DNA of 5,778 nucleotides from the NCBI GenBank assembly GCA_964614855.1, contig CAZTMX010000185.1:1-5778 (forward strand). Reading direction: 5' to 3'. The notes beneath the pieces were generated by a model, which worked only from the letters and a program-made list of their open reading frames with translations, was not told where the DNA came from and made no database searches. This stretch comes from CAWJHE01 sp964614855 (lineage in GTDB: Bacteria > Chloroflexota > Anaerolineae > Anaerolineales > UBA4823). Of this stretch, positions 1 through 5,452 are shown piece after piece. Within the stretch, counting starts at the first letter, position 1. Every line of letters begins with the position of its first letter. The position numbers were made by a program, and so were the translations under genes.

Positions 1-228
1 GCCGCAGGAGGTAAAGATCACCTCGCCAGGGTCGCAGTTCAAGTTGCGCGCCATTGTCTCGCGCGCCGTTTCCAGTGCGGCTTCGGCTTGCTGCCCGAAA
101 GTGTGCACCGATGACGTGTTGCCGAAGACCTCGCTGAAATAGGGCAGCATCGCTTCCAGCACGCGCTCATCCACCGGTGTGGTGGCGGCATAATCCAGGT
201 AGATTTTGTTTGTTTGAAGTGGGCTCAT
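1..228 (-). CDS. Cysteine desulfurase (NifS/IscS family), N-terminal 76 residues, cut by window edge
   Basis: PLP-dependent class V aminotransferase-fold enzyme that takes sulfur from L-cysteine, giving alanine and a protein persulfide for Fe-S cluster or other thio-cofactor assembly in the cytoplasm. I translated the minus strand from the ATG at 228-226. The visible part carries the family's N-terminal signature IYLDYAATTPVD (residues 9-20), then FGNTSSVHTFG (35-45), where many relatives have P or A in place of T38. It ends in EVIFTSCG (69-76), the start of the FTSCGTE-type PLP-phosphate-binding segment seen in NifS proteins. The catalytic lysine and cysteine lie outside the window, so NifS versus IscS cannot be settled and no symbol is given. 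It starts 10 nt after the esterase stop codon and has no clear Shine-Dalgarno (the preceding bases are A-rich), so translational coupling to the esterase gene is likely. The family call is very secure. Confidence 0.93.
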   Translation of the reverse strand, partial: MSPLQTNKIYLDYAATTPVDERVLEAMLPYFSEVFGNTSSVHTFGQQAEAALETARETMARNLNCDPGEVIFTSCG

Positions 229-238
229 TGATTTTTTT

Positions 239-994
239 CTACTTGCCGTATGCCGGCAGCCACAACTTGTCCAGGAAGTAGGGCATCATCTTGTGCCACC
301 ACGGCCAATCGTGGTTGACATCTTGGCCCCAGATATCCACCCAAGCTGGGATGCCTTTCGCCTCAAAGATCGCCTTCAAGCGCAGCGTATCCGCCAGCAT
401 AGCGTCTTCCCAGGCGCCCTGCCCGCAGCACACGATAATATTGCCCTTGCGGTAGCGCTCCAGGAACCACGGGTCGTTCATATTTGGCAGGTAGGCCAGC
501 GGGGTGTTGAAATACACCAGGTCGTCCATGTAATCCCCTACAAACATTTGCAGTTGGTACAACCCGCTGAGGGCGATGGTGGTGTCAAAGACATCCGGGT
601 GGCGCAGGTAGAAGTTCAGCGCATGGTATGCACCCATGCTGCACCCGCTGGTGATCATCCCCTGCTCGCTCCCGCCGCAAGCACCCTTGATGAACGGCGC
701 CACTTCTTCCACGATATAGTGGTCGTAATCCTCGTGACGGCGCGCCTTATCCGCAGGGTGGGCGTTTGGGTTAGCCCAGGACTGGCTGTCGATGCTGTCC
801 ACGGCAAAGACCTTCACCATCCCGGCTTCGATCTGGTGCGCAATGGCGTCGATCATACCGAAGCCCTCATAGTCGAAAAAACGCCCGCTCTGCGCCGGAA
901 AGACCAGCAGCGGCTTGCCGTAGTAGCCATACACCTTGATCTCCATATCCTGGTTCAGGTTGGGGCTCCACCACTTGTGATAATCGGTCTGCAT
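239..994 (-). CDS. Alpha/beta-hydrolase esterase (esterase D-like, COG4947 type), 251 aa
   Basis: Predicted soluble serine hydrolase of the putative-esterase family; no signal peptide or membrane segment is visible. Seen in the sequence: an N-terminal strand region with KPLLVFPAQSGRFFDYE (27-43), which should form the oxyanion side of the fold; the region RHEDYDHYIVEEVAPFI (86-102) typical of esterase-D relatives; a nucleophile elbow GCSMG (117-121) placing the catalytic serine at 119; and a C-terminal VNHDWPWWHKMMPYF (226-240) where His228 is the likely catalytic histidine. The acid is probably Asp197 in the CGQGAWEDAML segment, but this is a guess. The start at 994 is supported by an AAGGAG Shine-Dalgarno 6 nt upstream. 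It lies 96 bp after the ATP-grasp gene and 10 bp before the cysteine desulfurase gene, so it is probably cotranscribed with both. As I recall, relatives of this esterase often sit next to ATP-grasp proteins like the neighbour here. The natural substrate is unknown to me. Confidence 0.88.
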   Translation of the reverse strand: MQTDYHKWWSPNLNQDMEIKVYGYYGKPLLVFPAQSGRFFDYEGFGMIDAIAHQIEAGMVKVFAVDSIDSQSWANPNAHPADKARRHEDYDHYIVEEVAPFIKGACGGSEQGMITSGCSMGAYHALNFYLRHPDVFDTTIALSGLYQLQMFVGDYMDDLVYFNTPLAYLPNMNDPWFLERYRKGNIIVCCGQGAWEDAMLADTLRLKAIFEAKGIPAWVDIWGQDVNHDWPWWHKMMPYFLDKLWLPAYGK

Positions 995-1000
995 GATCTT

Positions 1001-1006
1001 CTCCTT
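1001..1006 (-). promoter_or_regulatory. Ribosome binding site of the esterase gene
   Basis: Minus-strand AAGGAG, six bases before the ATG at 994. It is the only strong Shine-Dalgarno on the left side of the window, and it fixes the esterase start. It contrasts with the apparent absence of such a site before the ATP-grasp and cysteine desulfurase genes of the same run. Confidence 0.75.
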
Positions 1007-1023
1007 AGGCTCTGGATTGCGTG

Positions 1024-1094
1024 CTGATGCGGCGAGGCTTTGTTTTGCGGCCTGCTGCGCCGTTAATCTCGTAAAACAGGGCTTCTCGCATCAG
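1024..1094 (-). other. Long imperfect hairpin spanning the ATP-grasp stop codon and the gap to the esterase gene
   Basis: Arms at 1073-1094 and 1024-1046 are near-complementary. The outer 8 bp (CTGATGCG with CGCATCAG) and inner 6 bp (TGTTTT with AAAACA) pair perfectly, with a middle block of about four pairs around one mismatch, separated by small bulges. The 26-nt tip holds a second small stem (CGGC 1048-1051 with GCCG 1059-1062). In the mRNA the 5' arm contains the ATP-grasp TGA stop (1093-1091). No U-tract follows the 3' arm, so it does not look like an intrinsic terminator. It could be a stability or processing element that sets the ratio of the two proteins, or an attenuation-type structure affected by ribosomes reaching the stop codon. 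The pairing is read by eye and no folding energy was calculated. Confidence 0.5.
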
Positions 1095-2260
1095 GTGAGC
1101 GAATTGTCGTGGATCGCCGCCGCCATCTCGTGGATCTCTGACAGTTCCGTTGAGCGTGCCAGATAGCCGAAATCGCCCAGCGCGGCGCTGAAGATGCCGC
1201 TTACCGCTTCGCTGTGAACGATCTTATCACCGAACATACGCAGGATTTCTTCGTGGCTGTAGCGGTAATGGCGGTTGAGTTTGCGCCCGATATAAACGCA
1301 GTGGTAGGGGCGGGTCGCCTGGGCAGTGAAGCGGTTGTGCACCACCACAAAGGCGAACTCTTTGTAGATATCGATGTCATTCGCATAGTTGAACATATCT
1401 GTGGTCATCCCACCCGGTGGGCGCATATTGACCTCCAGCCCCACCAGCTTGCCCTCATCGAGCGTGCGAAAGAACTCGAAGTGGAAGAAACGCTCACGCA
1501 CATCAAAAGCCTTCACCAGTTTGCGCCCGGCCTCTTCCAGGTCGGTGGGGATTTCGCGCAGCGAATAGTAATACACCAGCGCGTCTTCGTTCACCGTCTC
1601 CATGATCCCCATGTTGTACACGAGTGAATTCATAAAGACCAGGTTGCCGTCGCGGTCGGTCAGTCCATCAAAGGTGCAGATTTGCCCCTGGATGAACTCT
1701 TCCATGATGTACTCTACCGGCGGTTTGACCTCAAAGAAATTCTCCAGCTCTTGTGGGTTGTGGATTTTGTAAGTCGCCGCCGCCCCCACACCGCTGTCCG
1801 GTTTTGCCACCAGCGGGTAGCCGGTCTCCTCCACCAGCTTTTTTGCCTGCGCCAGCGTGTGCACCACACCGCCCCTGGCTACCGGGATACCGGCTTTGAT
1901 GTACACCTGTTTCATGCGGCTTTTGCGCTTGATCTGCGGCATATCCTCGGTCTTTAGCCCGAAAATATTGAAATCCGTGCGCAGGCGGGCTTCGGTTTCC
2001 AGCCAATACTCATTAAGCGAATCCAGGCGGTCGAGCTTGCCGTAGCGGTGGGTGAAATGGCCCAGCGCTCGCAGCAACTCGTCGTAATTATGCATATCGC
2101 CCACGCGGTAATACTCGCTCAGAGCTGCCCGCAGCCCGGGGCTCAGCCGGTCGTAAGGCTCATCCGCCAGCCCGAGCACATTTGCGCCCAGGTTGTGCAG
2201 ATGCACGCAAAACTGGTAGTAATTTGGAGGAAAATGGGGGGAAAGGTATACGAAGTTCAT
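1091..2260 (-). CDS. ATP-grasp domain protein, predicted carboxylate-amine/thiol ligase, 389 aa
   Basis: Predicted cytosolic ATP-dependent ligase that would activate a carboxylate as an acyl-phosphate and join it to a nucleophile; the substrates are unknown. The N-terminal part (1-110) is a Rossmann-like pre-ATP-grasp domain opening MNFVYLSPHFPPNYYQFC. The ATP-grasp part follows: a KRKSRMKQVYIKAGIPVA stretch (111-128), the lysine/glycine-rich ATP loop VAKPDSGVGA (151-160, Lys153), the hinge YIMEEFI (184-190), FHFEFF (259-264, Glu262) and the metal-binding EVNMRPPGG (276-284; Glu276, Asn278, Arg280). All key ATP/Mg residues appear present, so the enzyme should be active. A C-terminal extension of about 90 residues (300-389) is unassigned. 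It resembles carbamoyl-phosphate-synthase-like ATP-grasp proteins found in anaerobes and Firmicutes beside an esterase, for which I know no established reaction. It is the first gene of the minus-strand run. The ATG at 2260 starts at the conserved N-terminus, has no Shine-Dalgarno, and lies 7 nt after a -10 box. Confidence 0.9.
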   Translation of the reverse strand: MNFVYLSPHFPPNYYQFCVHLHNLGANVLGLADEPYDRLSPGLRAALSEYYRVGDMHNYDELLRALGHFTHRYGKLDRLDSLNEYWLETEARLRTDFNIFGLKTEDMPQIKRKSRMKQVYIKAGIPVARGGVVHTLAQAKKLVEETGYPLVAKPDSGVGAAATYKIHNPQELENFFEVKPPVEYIMEEFIQGQICTFDGLTDRDGNLVFMNSLVYNMGIMETVNEDALVYYYSLREIPTDLEEAGRKLVKAFDVRERFFHFEFFRTLDEGKLVGLEVNMRPPGGMTTDMFNYANDIDIYKEFAFVVVHNRFTAQATRPYHCVYIGRKLNRHYRYSHEEILRMFGDKIVHSEAVSGIFSAALGDFGYLARSTELSEIHEMAAAIHDNSLT

Positions 2261-2267
2261 GCGTTAA

Positions 2268-2296
2268 TTTATACGACAGAATGCGCGATTTCGCAA
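2268..2296 (-). promoter_or_regulatory. Sigma70-type promoter of the ATP-grasp operon, predicted leaderless
   Basis: On the minus strand, a -35 TTGCGA (2296-2291; 4 of 6 consensus bases) and a -10 TATAAA (2273-2268; 5 of 6) are separated by exactly 17 nt. Seven bases separate the -10 from the A of the ATP-grasp ATG at 2260, so the expected start of transcription is at or beside the start codon. This agrees with the missing Shine-Dalgarno and implies a leaderless mRNA. A GCGA-TT-TCGC symmetric element (2285-2294) overlaps the -35 and could be an operator. The boxes are seen; the transcription start is inferred. Confidence 0.6.
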
Positions 2297-2413
2297 GAAG
2301 ATGGGGGAGGGGAAAAAGAGAATTGGGTAACAAGGTGAAGTGAATAGGGAGAGACAAATTCAAGGTAGCTTTTCTACGATTACGAATAGCATAAATTTTC
2401 ACGAACTTTGATG

Positions 2414-2419
2414 TACAAT
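2414..2419 (+). promoter_or_regulatory. Possible -10 element for the regulator gene
   Basis: TACAAT matches TATAAT at five of six positions and is preceded by TG. No good -35 hexamer is found 16-18 nt upstream (that area reads ATAAAT). If used, transcription would start near 2425, giving a leader of about 65 nt to the ATG at 2491, or about 8 nt to the TTG at 2434. This is weak evidence from one hexamer in AT-rich DNA. Confidence 0.25.
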
Positions 2420-2490
2420 TACCGGGATCAAGATTGGCATCGCTTCCCGCCGCTGACAAAAGGATTTCGGTTCATTTTTACATCCCGATC

Positions 2491-5232
2491 ATGGCTTACG
2501 AGACATCAAACCGATTTTCCACCAAGATCTCTCCGCCAGTCAAACGCCCTCTGCTGGTCAAGCGCTCGCGCCTGGTTGAATTTTTACGCCTGGGGATGAA
2601 ACGCAAGCTCAGCCTGGTGATTGCGCCTGCAGGGTTTGGCAAAACGACTTTATTAGGTGAATGGCAGGCCACCATCTCAAAAGAAGCTTGGCCGGTGGTT
2701 TGGATCACGCTCGATCAGGATGACAATGATCCACTGCTCTTCTGGGGGTATGTGCTGGATGCCCTGCTTACGATCAATCCGGATTGGCAGTTTGACCAGC
2801 CAAAGCTAGACCCAACCACAGGTGGCATTGACCACCAATTTCTGGCTTCAGTAACCAATCAGATCGCTGCATCTCCTGACAGTTTTAGCCTGATCCTGGA
2901 TGATTACCACGCCATACAGGTTGATCTGATCCACAAAGACCTCCTCTACTTCATCAATCATATGCCGGTACAAATGCACATGGTGGTCTCCAGCCGGGTG
3001 AAACCGCAGTTTCCAGTTTCAGAGCTGCGGGTAAGAGACCAGTTAATCGAAATTGGCACACCGGACATGAGTTTCAGCGCTGGTGAGTGTGAAATCTTTT
3101 TGAATAAGGTAAAAGGGCTGGATTTGAGTTCAAACGAGGTAGATTTATTGGCCTCGATCACAGAAGGTTGGGCAGCGGGTCTTCAGATGGCAGCGCTGTC
3201 GATCAAAAATCAACCCGATGCTGCGCAGTGGATCTACAGCTTGAACGGCAGCCAGGGCTTTATTTTTGATTATTTGACCGAAGCAGTATTGGATGTACAG
3301 GATGAGACGATCCAGGATTTTTTGCTCAAAACATCAATTTTGAACGAAATCTCTGCGCCTTTGTGCGACTACATGCTCGAGAATCATGACAGCCAGGCCA
3401 GGCTGGACTATCTTGAAAATACCAACCTTTTCATCTCTCCACTAAACGAAAACCGCCTTTGGTATCGTTATCATGCCTTATTTGCAGATATTTTAAAAAT
3501 ACGCCTGGAGCGCAAATACCCATCAGAAATTCCAAATCTGCATTTGCGCGCAGCCACATGGTTGAACAAGAACAATTTTCCTGAAAGAGCCATCCCACAC
3601 GCCTTTGCGGCGGGTTATCCAGAAATGGCAGCAGATATCATCGAAGGTTGTGCACTTCAAGCTCTTGGACGCTTAGAGGTAATTACCTTCAGGAAGTGGA
3701 TAAGACTCTTACCTGATACATTATTAGTGCGAAGGCCTTCTTTATGGATTTACAGCGCCATGGCTGAAAACGCCCTGGGAAACCTGGATGAAGCCGAAAC
3801 CACGCTGCGTAAGATCAAAAGCAGGCTGGAAGACGCAAACCGAGATGGACTGGAAGACACAGACCTGGCGCTGCTGTTTCAGCAAATCACTGCCCTCCAG
3901 GCTGTAGTGGATCTTCAGACTGACAAATATCCCACAGGCATTATGCTGGCGATGCAGGCGATGGTTGATCTGCCGGAAAGCGATTCCTTGTTATACGGTT
4001 GGCTCAATCACTTTCTCGGTTATGCATATGAAATGGCAGGGGATCTTGAAGCTGCGGTTAAGTCATTCACCTTGGGGGCTGAAAATTCATTAAAGCACAA
4101 AATTCCTGCCGGAATTCTTTCCCGATGCGAGATCGGTCGTATCCGAAAGATGCAGGGGCGTTTGCGCGATGCTGAGCGCGAGTACCGGCGGGCGCTGGAA
4201 TTTGCCGCAAAAACCAGCATGGAAAGAGAAATGGTTATTTTGGCCCAATTAGGATTGGGTGATGTTCTGATGGAACAGAATAACCCGAAAATTGTGGATC
4301 AATGGGCAAAACAGATCGAGACTTTCCTTCCCGAAGCAAACATCAGTCAATTTGGATACCTGTTTGCAGTGAGCTTTTACACCTACCTGGCGAATTATTA
4401 CCTGGAACGCGATATCTCCAAGGCAAAACTCTACTTGCAGAAAGCCCGCAGCGAGCTCAAAAAAACAAAACCCCTGTTTTATCTTTCACTCCTGACAGAT
4501 TTGAGGATCAAAATCTGGCTGGCAGAAGAAGATACTGCTTTTGCCCTGCGTTGGGCCGAGAAGAAAACTGCCGTAATGGAGAGCGGCGGGATGTTGACCC
4601 CGTCGGACAAAATCGGCCTGGCGCGCATCTACCTGGACCGGTCCAAAGCCGAGGCTGCATATCCGATTTTGGACCTGGTGGAGGCAGAGGCGCATAAGCT
4701 CGGTATCATGGAAAAGCTGATCGAAACCCTGATTCTGAAAGCACGAGCGCTGCACATCCTCAATCAAGAAGAAAAGAGCTTGCAAACCCTCACGCAGGCG
4801 CTGAAACTGGCCGAACCGGAAGGCTATGTGCGAATTTTTGTGAGCGAACGCAAGCAAATTCATTATCTTCTTTCCAAATTACTGACCGCTTTCACTCGTA
4901 GACCAGTTCAGACAGCAATTTTGCCTTCGAAAGCCTATATCGAAAGATTATTGTCTGCTTTTGGTCACTCGACGCAACCAGCTGGTGTCACAGATACTCG
5001 GGGAGGGAATGCCCCATCCACCACAACCTCGATGCTCGAGCCTTTGAGCCAGAGAGAGCTGGACGTTTTGGCCTTGTTAAAAGATGGAAAATCTGGCAGT
5101 GAGATCGCCAGGCTGCTGGTGATCTCGAATAACACTGTGAAAGTGCATATTCGCAACATCTATCAGAAGCTAGATGCACACAATCGAAACGAAGCGCTGG
5201 AGCGCGCCTCGGAATACCACCTGCTCGATTAA
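2491..5232 (+). CDS. MalT-like LuxR-family transcriptional regulator with STAND NTPase and TPR-like repeats, 913 aa
   Basis: Large cytoplasmic signal-responsive activator. In the family, an inducer and ATP bind the NTPase and repeat modules, driving oligomerisation and DNA binding by the C-terminal domain. Visible in order (numbered from this ATG): the entry segment ISPPVKRPLLVKRSRLVEFL (13-32); Walker A APAGFGKTT (45-53, Lys51); Walker B LILDDYH (134-140, Asp137/Asp138); a sensor-like MVVSSR (164-169); EGWAAGLQMAALS (225-237); WYRYHALFADILKIRL (324-339); a long helical TPR-like region from about 350 to 810; a Ser/Thr/Gly-rich linker near 830-847; and a LuxR helix-turn-helix from 848 to the end, with LSQRELDVLALL and NNTVKVHIRNIYQKL. 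The ATG at 2491 was chosen because family similarity begins just after it. A TTG at 2434 would add 19 residues without family character. Neither start has a clear Shine-Dalgarno. It diverges from the ATP-grasp operon and precedes the molybdoenzyme gene on the same strand, so either may be its target. The inducer cannot be read from sequence. Confidence 0.92.
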   Translation: MAYETSNRFSTKISPPVKRPLLVKRSRLVEFLRLGMKRKLSLVIAPAGFGKTTLLGEWQATISKEAWPVVWITLDQDDNDPLLFWGYVLDALLTINPDWQFDQPKLDPTTGGIDHQFLASVTNQIAASPDSFSLILDDYHAIQVDLIHKDLLYFINHMPVQMHMVVSSRVKPQFPVSELRVRDQLIEIGTPDMSFSAGECEIFLNKVKGLDLSSNEVDLLASITEGWAAGLQMAALSIKNQPDAAQWIYSLNGSQGFIFDYLTEAVLDVQDETIQDFLLKTSILNEISAPLCDYMLENHDSQARLDYLENTNLFISPLNENRLWYRYHALFADILKIRLERKYPSEIPNLHLRAATWLNKNNFPERAIPHAFAAGYPEMAADIIEGCALQALGRLEVITFRKWIRLLPDTLLVRRPSLWIYSAMAENALGNLDEAETTLRKIKSRLEDANRDGLEDTDLALLFQQITALQAVVDLQTDKYPTGIMLAMQAMVDLPESDSLLYGWLNHFLGYAYEMAGDLEAAVKSFTLGAENSLKHKIPAGILSRCEIGRIRKMQGRLRDAEREYRRALEFAAKTSMEREMVILAQLGLGDVLMEQNNPKIVDQWAKQIETFLPEANISQFGYLFAVSFYTYLANYYLERDISKAKLYLQKARSELKKTKPLFYLSLLTDLRIKIWLAEEDTAFALRWAEKKTAVMESGGMLTPSDKIGLARIYLDRSKAEAAYPILDLVEAEAHKLGIMEKLIETLILKARALHILNQEEKSLQTLTQALKLAEPEGYVRIFVSERKQIHYLLSKLLTAFTRRPVQTAILPSKAYIERLLSAFGHSTQPAGVTDTRGGNAPSTTTSMLEPLSQRELDVLALLKDGKSGSEIARLLVISNNTVKVHIRNIYQKLDAHNRNEALERASEYHLLD

Positions 5233-5262
5233 GTCCCTGGGGGGATTGTTTCTGTAGGAAAA

Positions 5263-5284
5263 CCAGCCAGAGCTGGCAGCTTTT
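5263..5284 (+). terminator. Weak terminator-like hairpin after the regulator gene
   Basis: CCAGC (5263-5267) pairs with GCTGG (5272-5276) around a CAGA loop. A TTTT run follows after a 4-nt gap, 31-52 nt past the regulator stop codon. The 5-bp stem and short T-run make it a poor intrinsic terminator, so read-through into the molybdoenzyme gene is plausible. Confidence 0.35.
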
Positions 5285-5306
5285 GTGAAAAATAATACCA
5301 GGATTA

Positions 5307-5331
5307 ACCCAACCCTGTATAGGGTTAGGGT
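5307..5331. repeat. Stable inverted repeat with telomere-like arms in the regulator-molybdoenzyme spacer
   Basis: AACCCT (5311-5316) and AGGGTT (5321-5326) pair perfectly around a GTAT loop. After one bulged A (5327) the stem continues with ACCC (5307-5310) against GGGT (5328-5331), giving ten base pairs. Each arm is also a short direct repeat (ACCC A ACCC; AGGGTT AGGGT). No immediate T-tract follows on either strand, which argues against a classic terminator. An operator for the adjacent LuxR-type regulator, or a leader RNA structure of the molybdoenzyme transcript, fits better; neither is shown. Confidence 0.5.
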
Positions 5332-5343
5332 GATGTGTTTGGA

Positions 5344-5380
5344 TTGTGCTTGTGCAATAATTATCAAGGCACACTATTGC
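5344..5380. promoter_or_regulatory. Possible operator/promoter region upstream of the molybdoenzyme gene
   Basis: An exact tandem hexamer TTGTGC-TTGTGC (5344-5355) overlaps the left arm of a perfect inverted repeat, GCAATA (5354-5359) and TATTGC (5375-5380), spaced by 15 bp. Within it AATAAT (5356-5361) matches five of six -10 bases, but no fitting -35 lies upstream. Symmetric plus tandem elements 70-110 bp before a start codon suggest protein binding. The assignment is inference from pattern and position only. Confidence 0.3.
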
Positions 5381-5439
5381 CGGAGAAAATAAAAGTTCTT
5401 CAACCAAAGCCCGATCAATGAATTTTTGTCTCCAGATGA

Positions 5440-5444
5440 AAGGA
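5440..5444 (+). promoter_or_regulatory. Ribosome binding site of the molybdoenzyme gene
   Basis: AAGGA lies eight bases before the ATG at 5453, within a purine-rich run. It decides this start: the nearby upstream ATG at 5436 is out of frame, and the protein from 5453 has a coherent family N-terminus. Confidence 0.75.
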
Positions 5445-5452
5445 AGAAAAAT

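Larger units (their letters stand above)
2261..2490. other. Divergent intergenic region between the ATP-grasp operon and the STAND/LuxR regulator gene
   Basis: These 230 bp hold the start signals of two divergent transcription units. The left end has the ATP-grasp promoter. A purine-only stretch on the plus strand (2303-2322, G-rich then A-rich) follows, then AT-rich sequence from about 2340 to 2420. The rightmost 57 bp (2434-2490) are also open in frame with the regulator, because a TTG codon at 2434 could serve as an alternative start. No credible separate gene was found here. Confidence 0.6.

Noticed and set aside
293..1027. Long plus-strand open frame of 244 codons opposite the esterase
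   Set aside because: It lies antisense to a gene with clear catalytic motifs and a Shine-Dalgarno. Its translation is rich in Val, His and Gln with no family character, typical of a frame shadow in GC-rich DNA.
1214..2338. Several plus-strand open frames opposite the ATP-grasp gene
   Set aside because: The minus strand encodes a full ATP-grasp protein with all key motifs. The plus-strand frames show no recognisable domain and no convincing start signals.
2301..2350. G-quadruplex in the divergent region
   Set aside because: The first two G-runs are adjacent, but the next ones are separated by 12 or more bases, too far for a convincing quadruplex.
2434..2490. TTG start giving a 932-residue regulator
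   Set aside because: The extra 19 residues do not resemble the family's N-terminus and the TTG has no strong Shine-Dalgarno. The ATG at 2491 suffices, though the longer form cannot be excluded.
4302..4863. Overlapping open frames (plus frame 4302-4697, minus frame 4486-4863) inside the regulator
   Set aside because: Both lie wholly within the TPR-like region of the regulator, which is uninterrupted there. No start signals or recognisable protein content.
5307..5331. Telomere-like repeats as evidence of a eukaryotic sequence or linear replicon end
   Set aside because: There are only two units per arm, arranged as a hairpin between two bacterial-type genes. This is a local inverted repeat, not a telomere.
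5233..5452. A molybdenum-cofactor or other known riboswitch upstream of the molybdoenzyme
   Set aside because: Hairpins are present, but I could not match the conserved core of the Moco RNA or any other class. A covariance-model search would be decisive.
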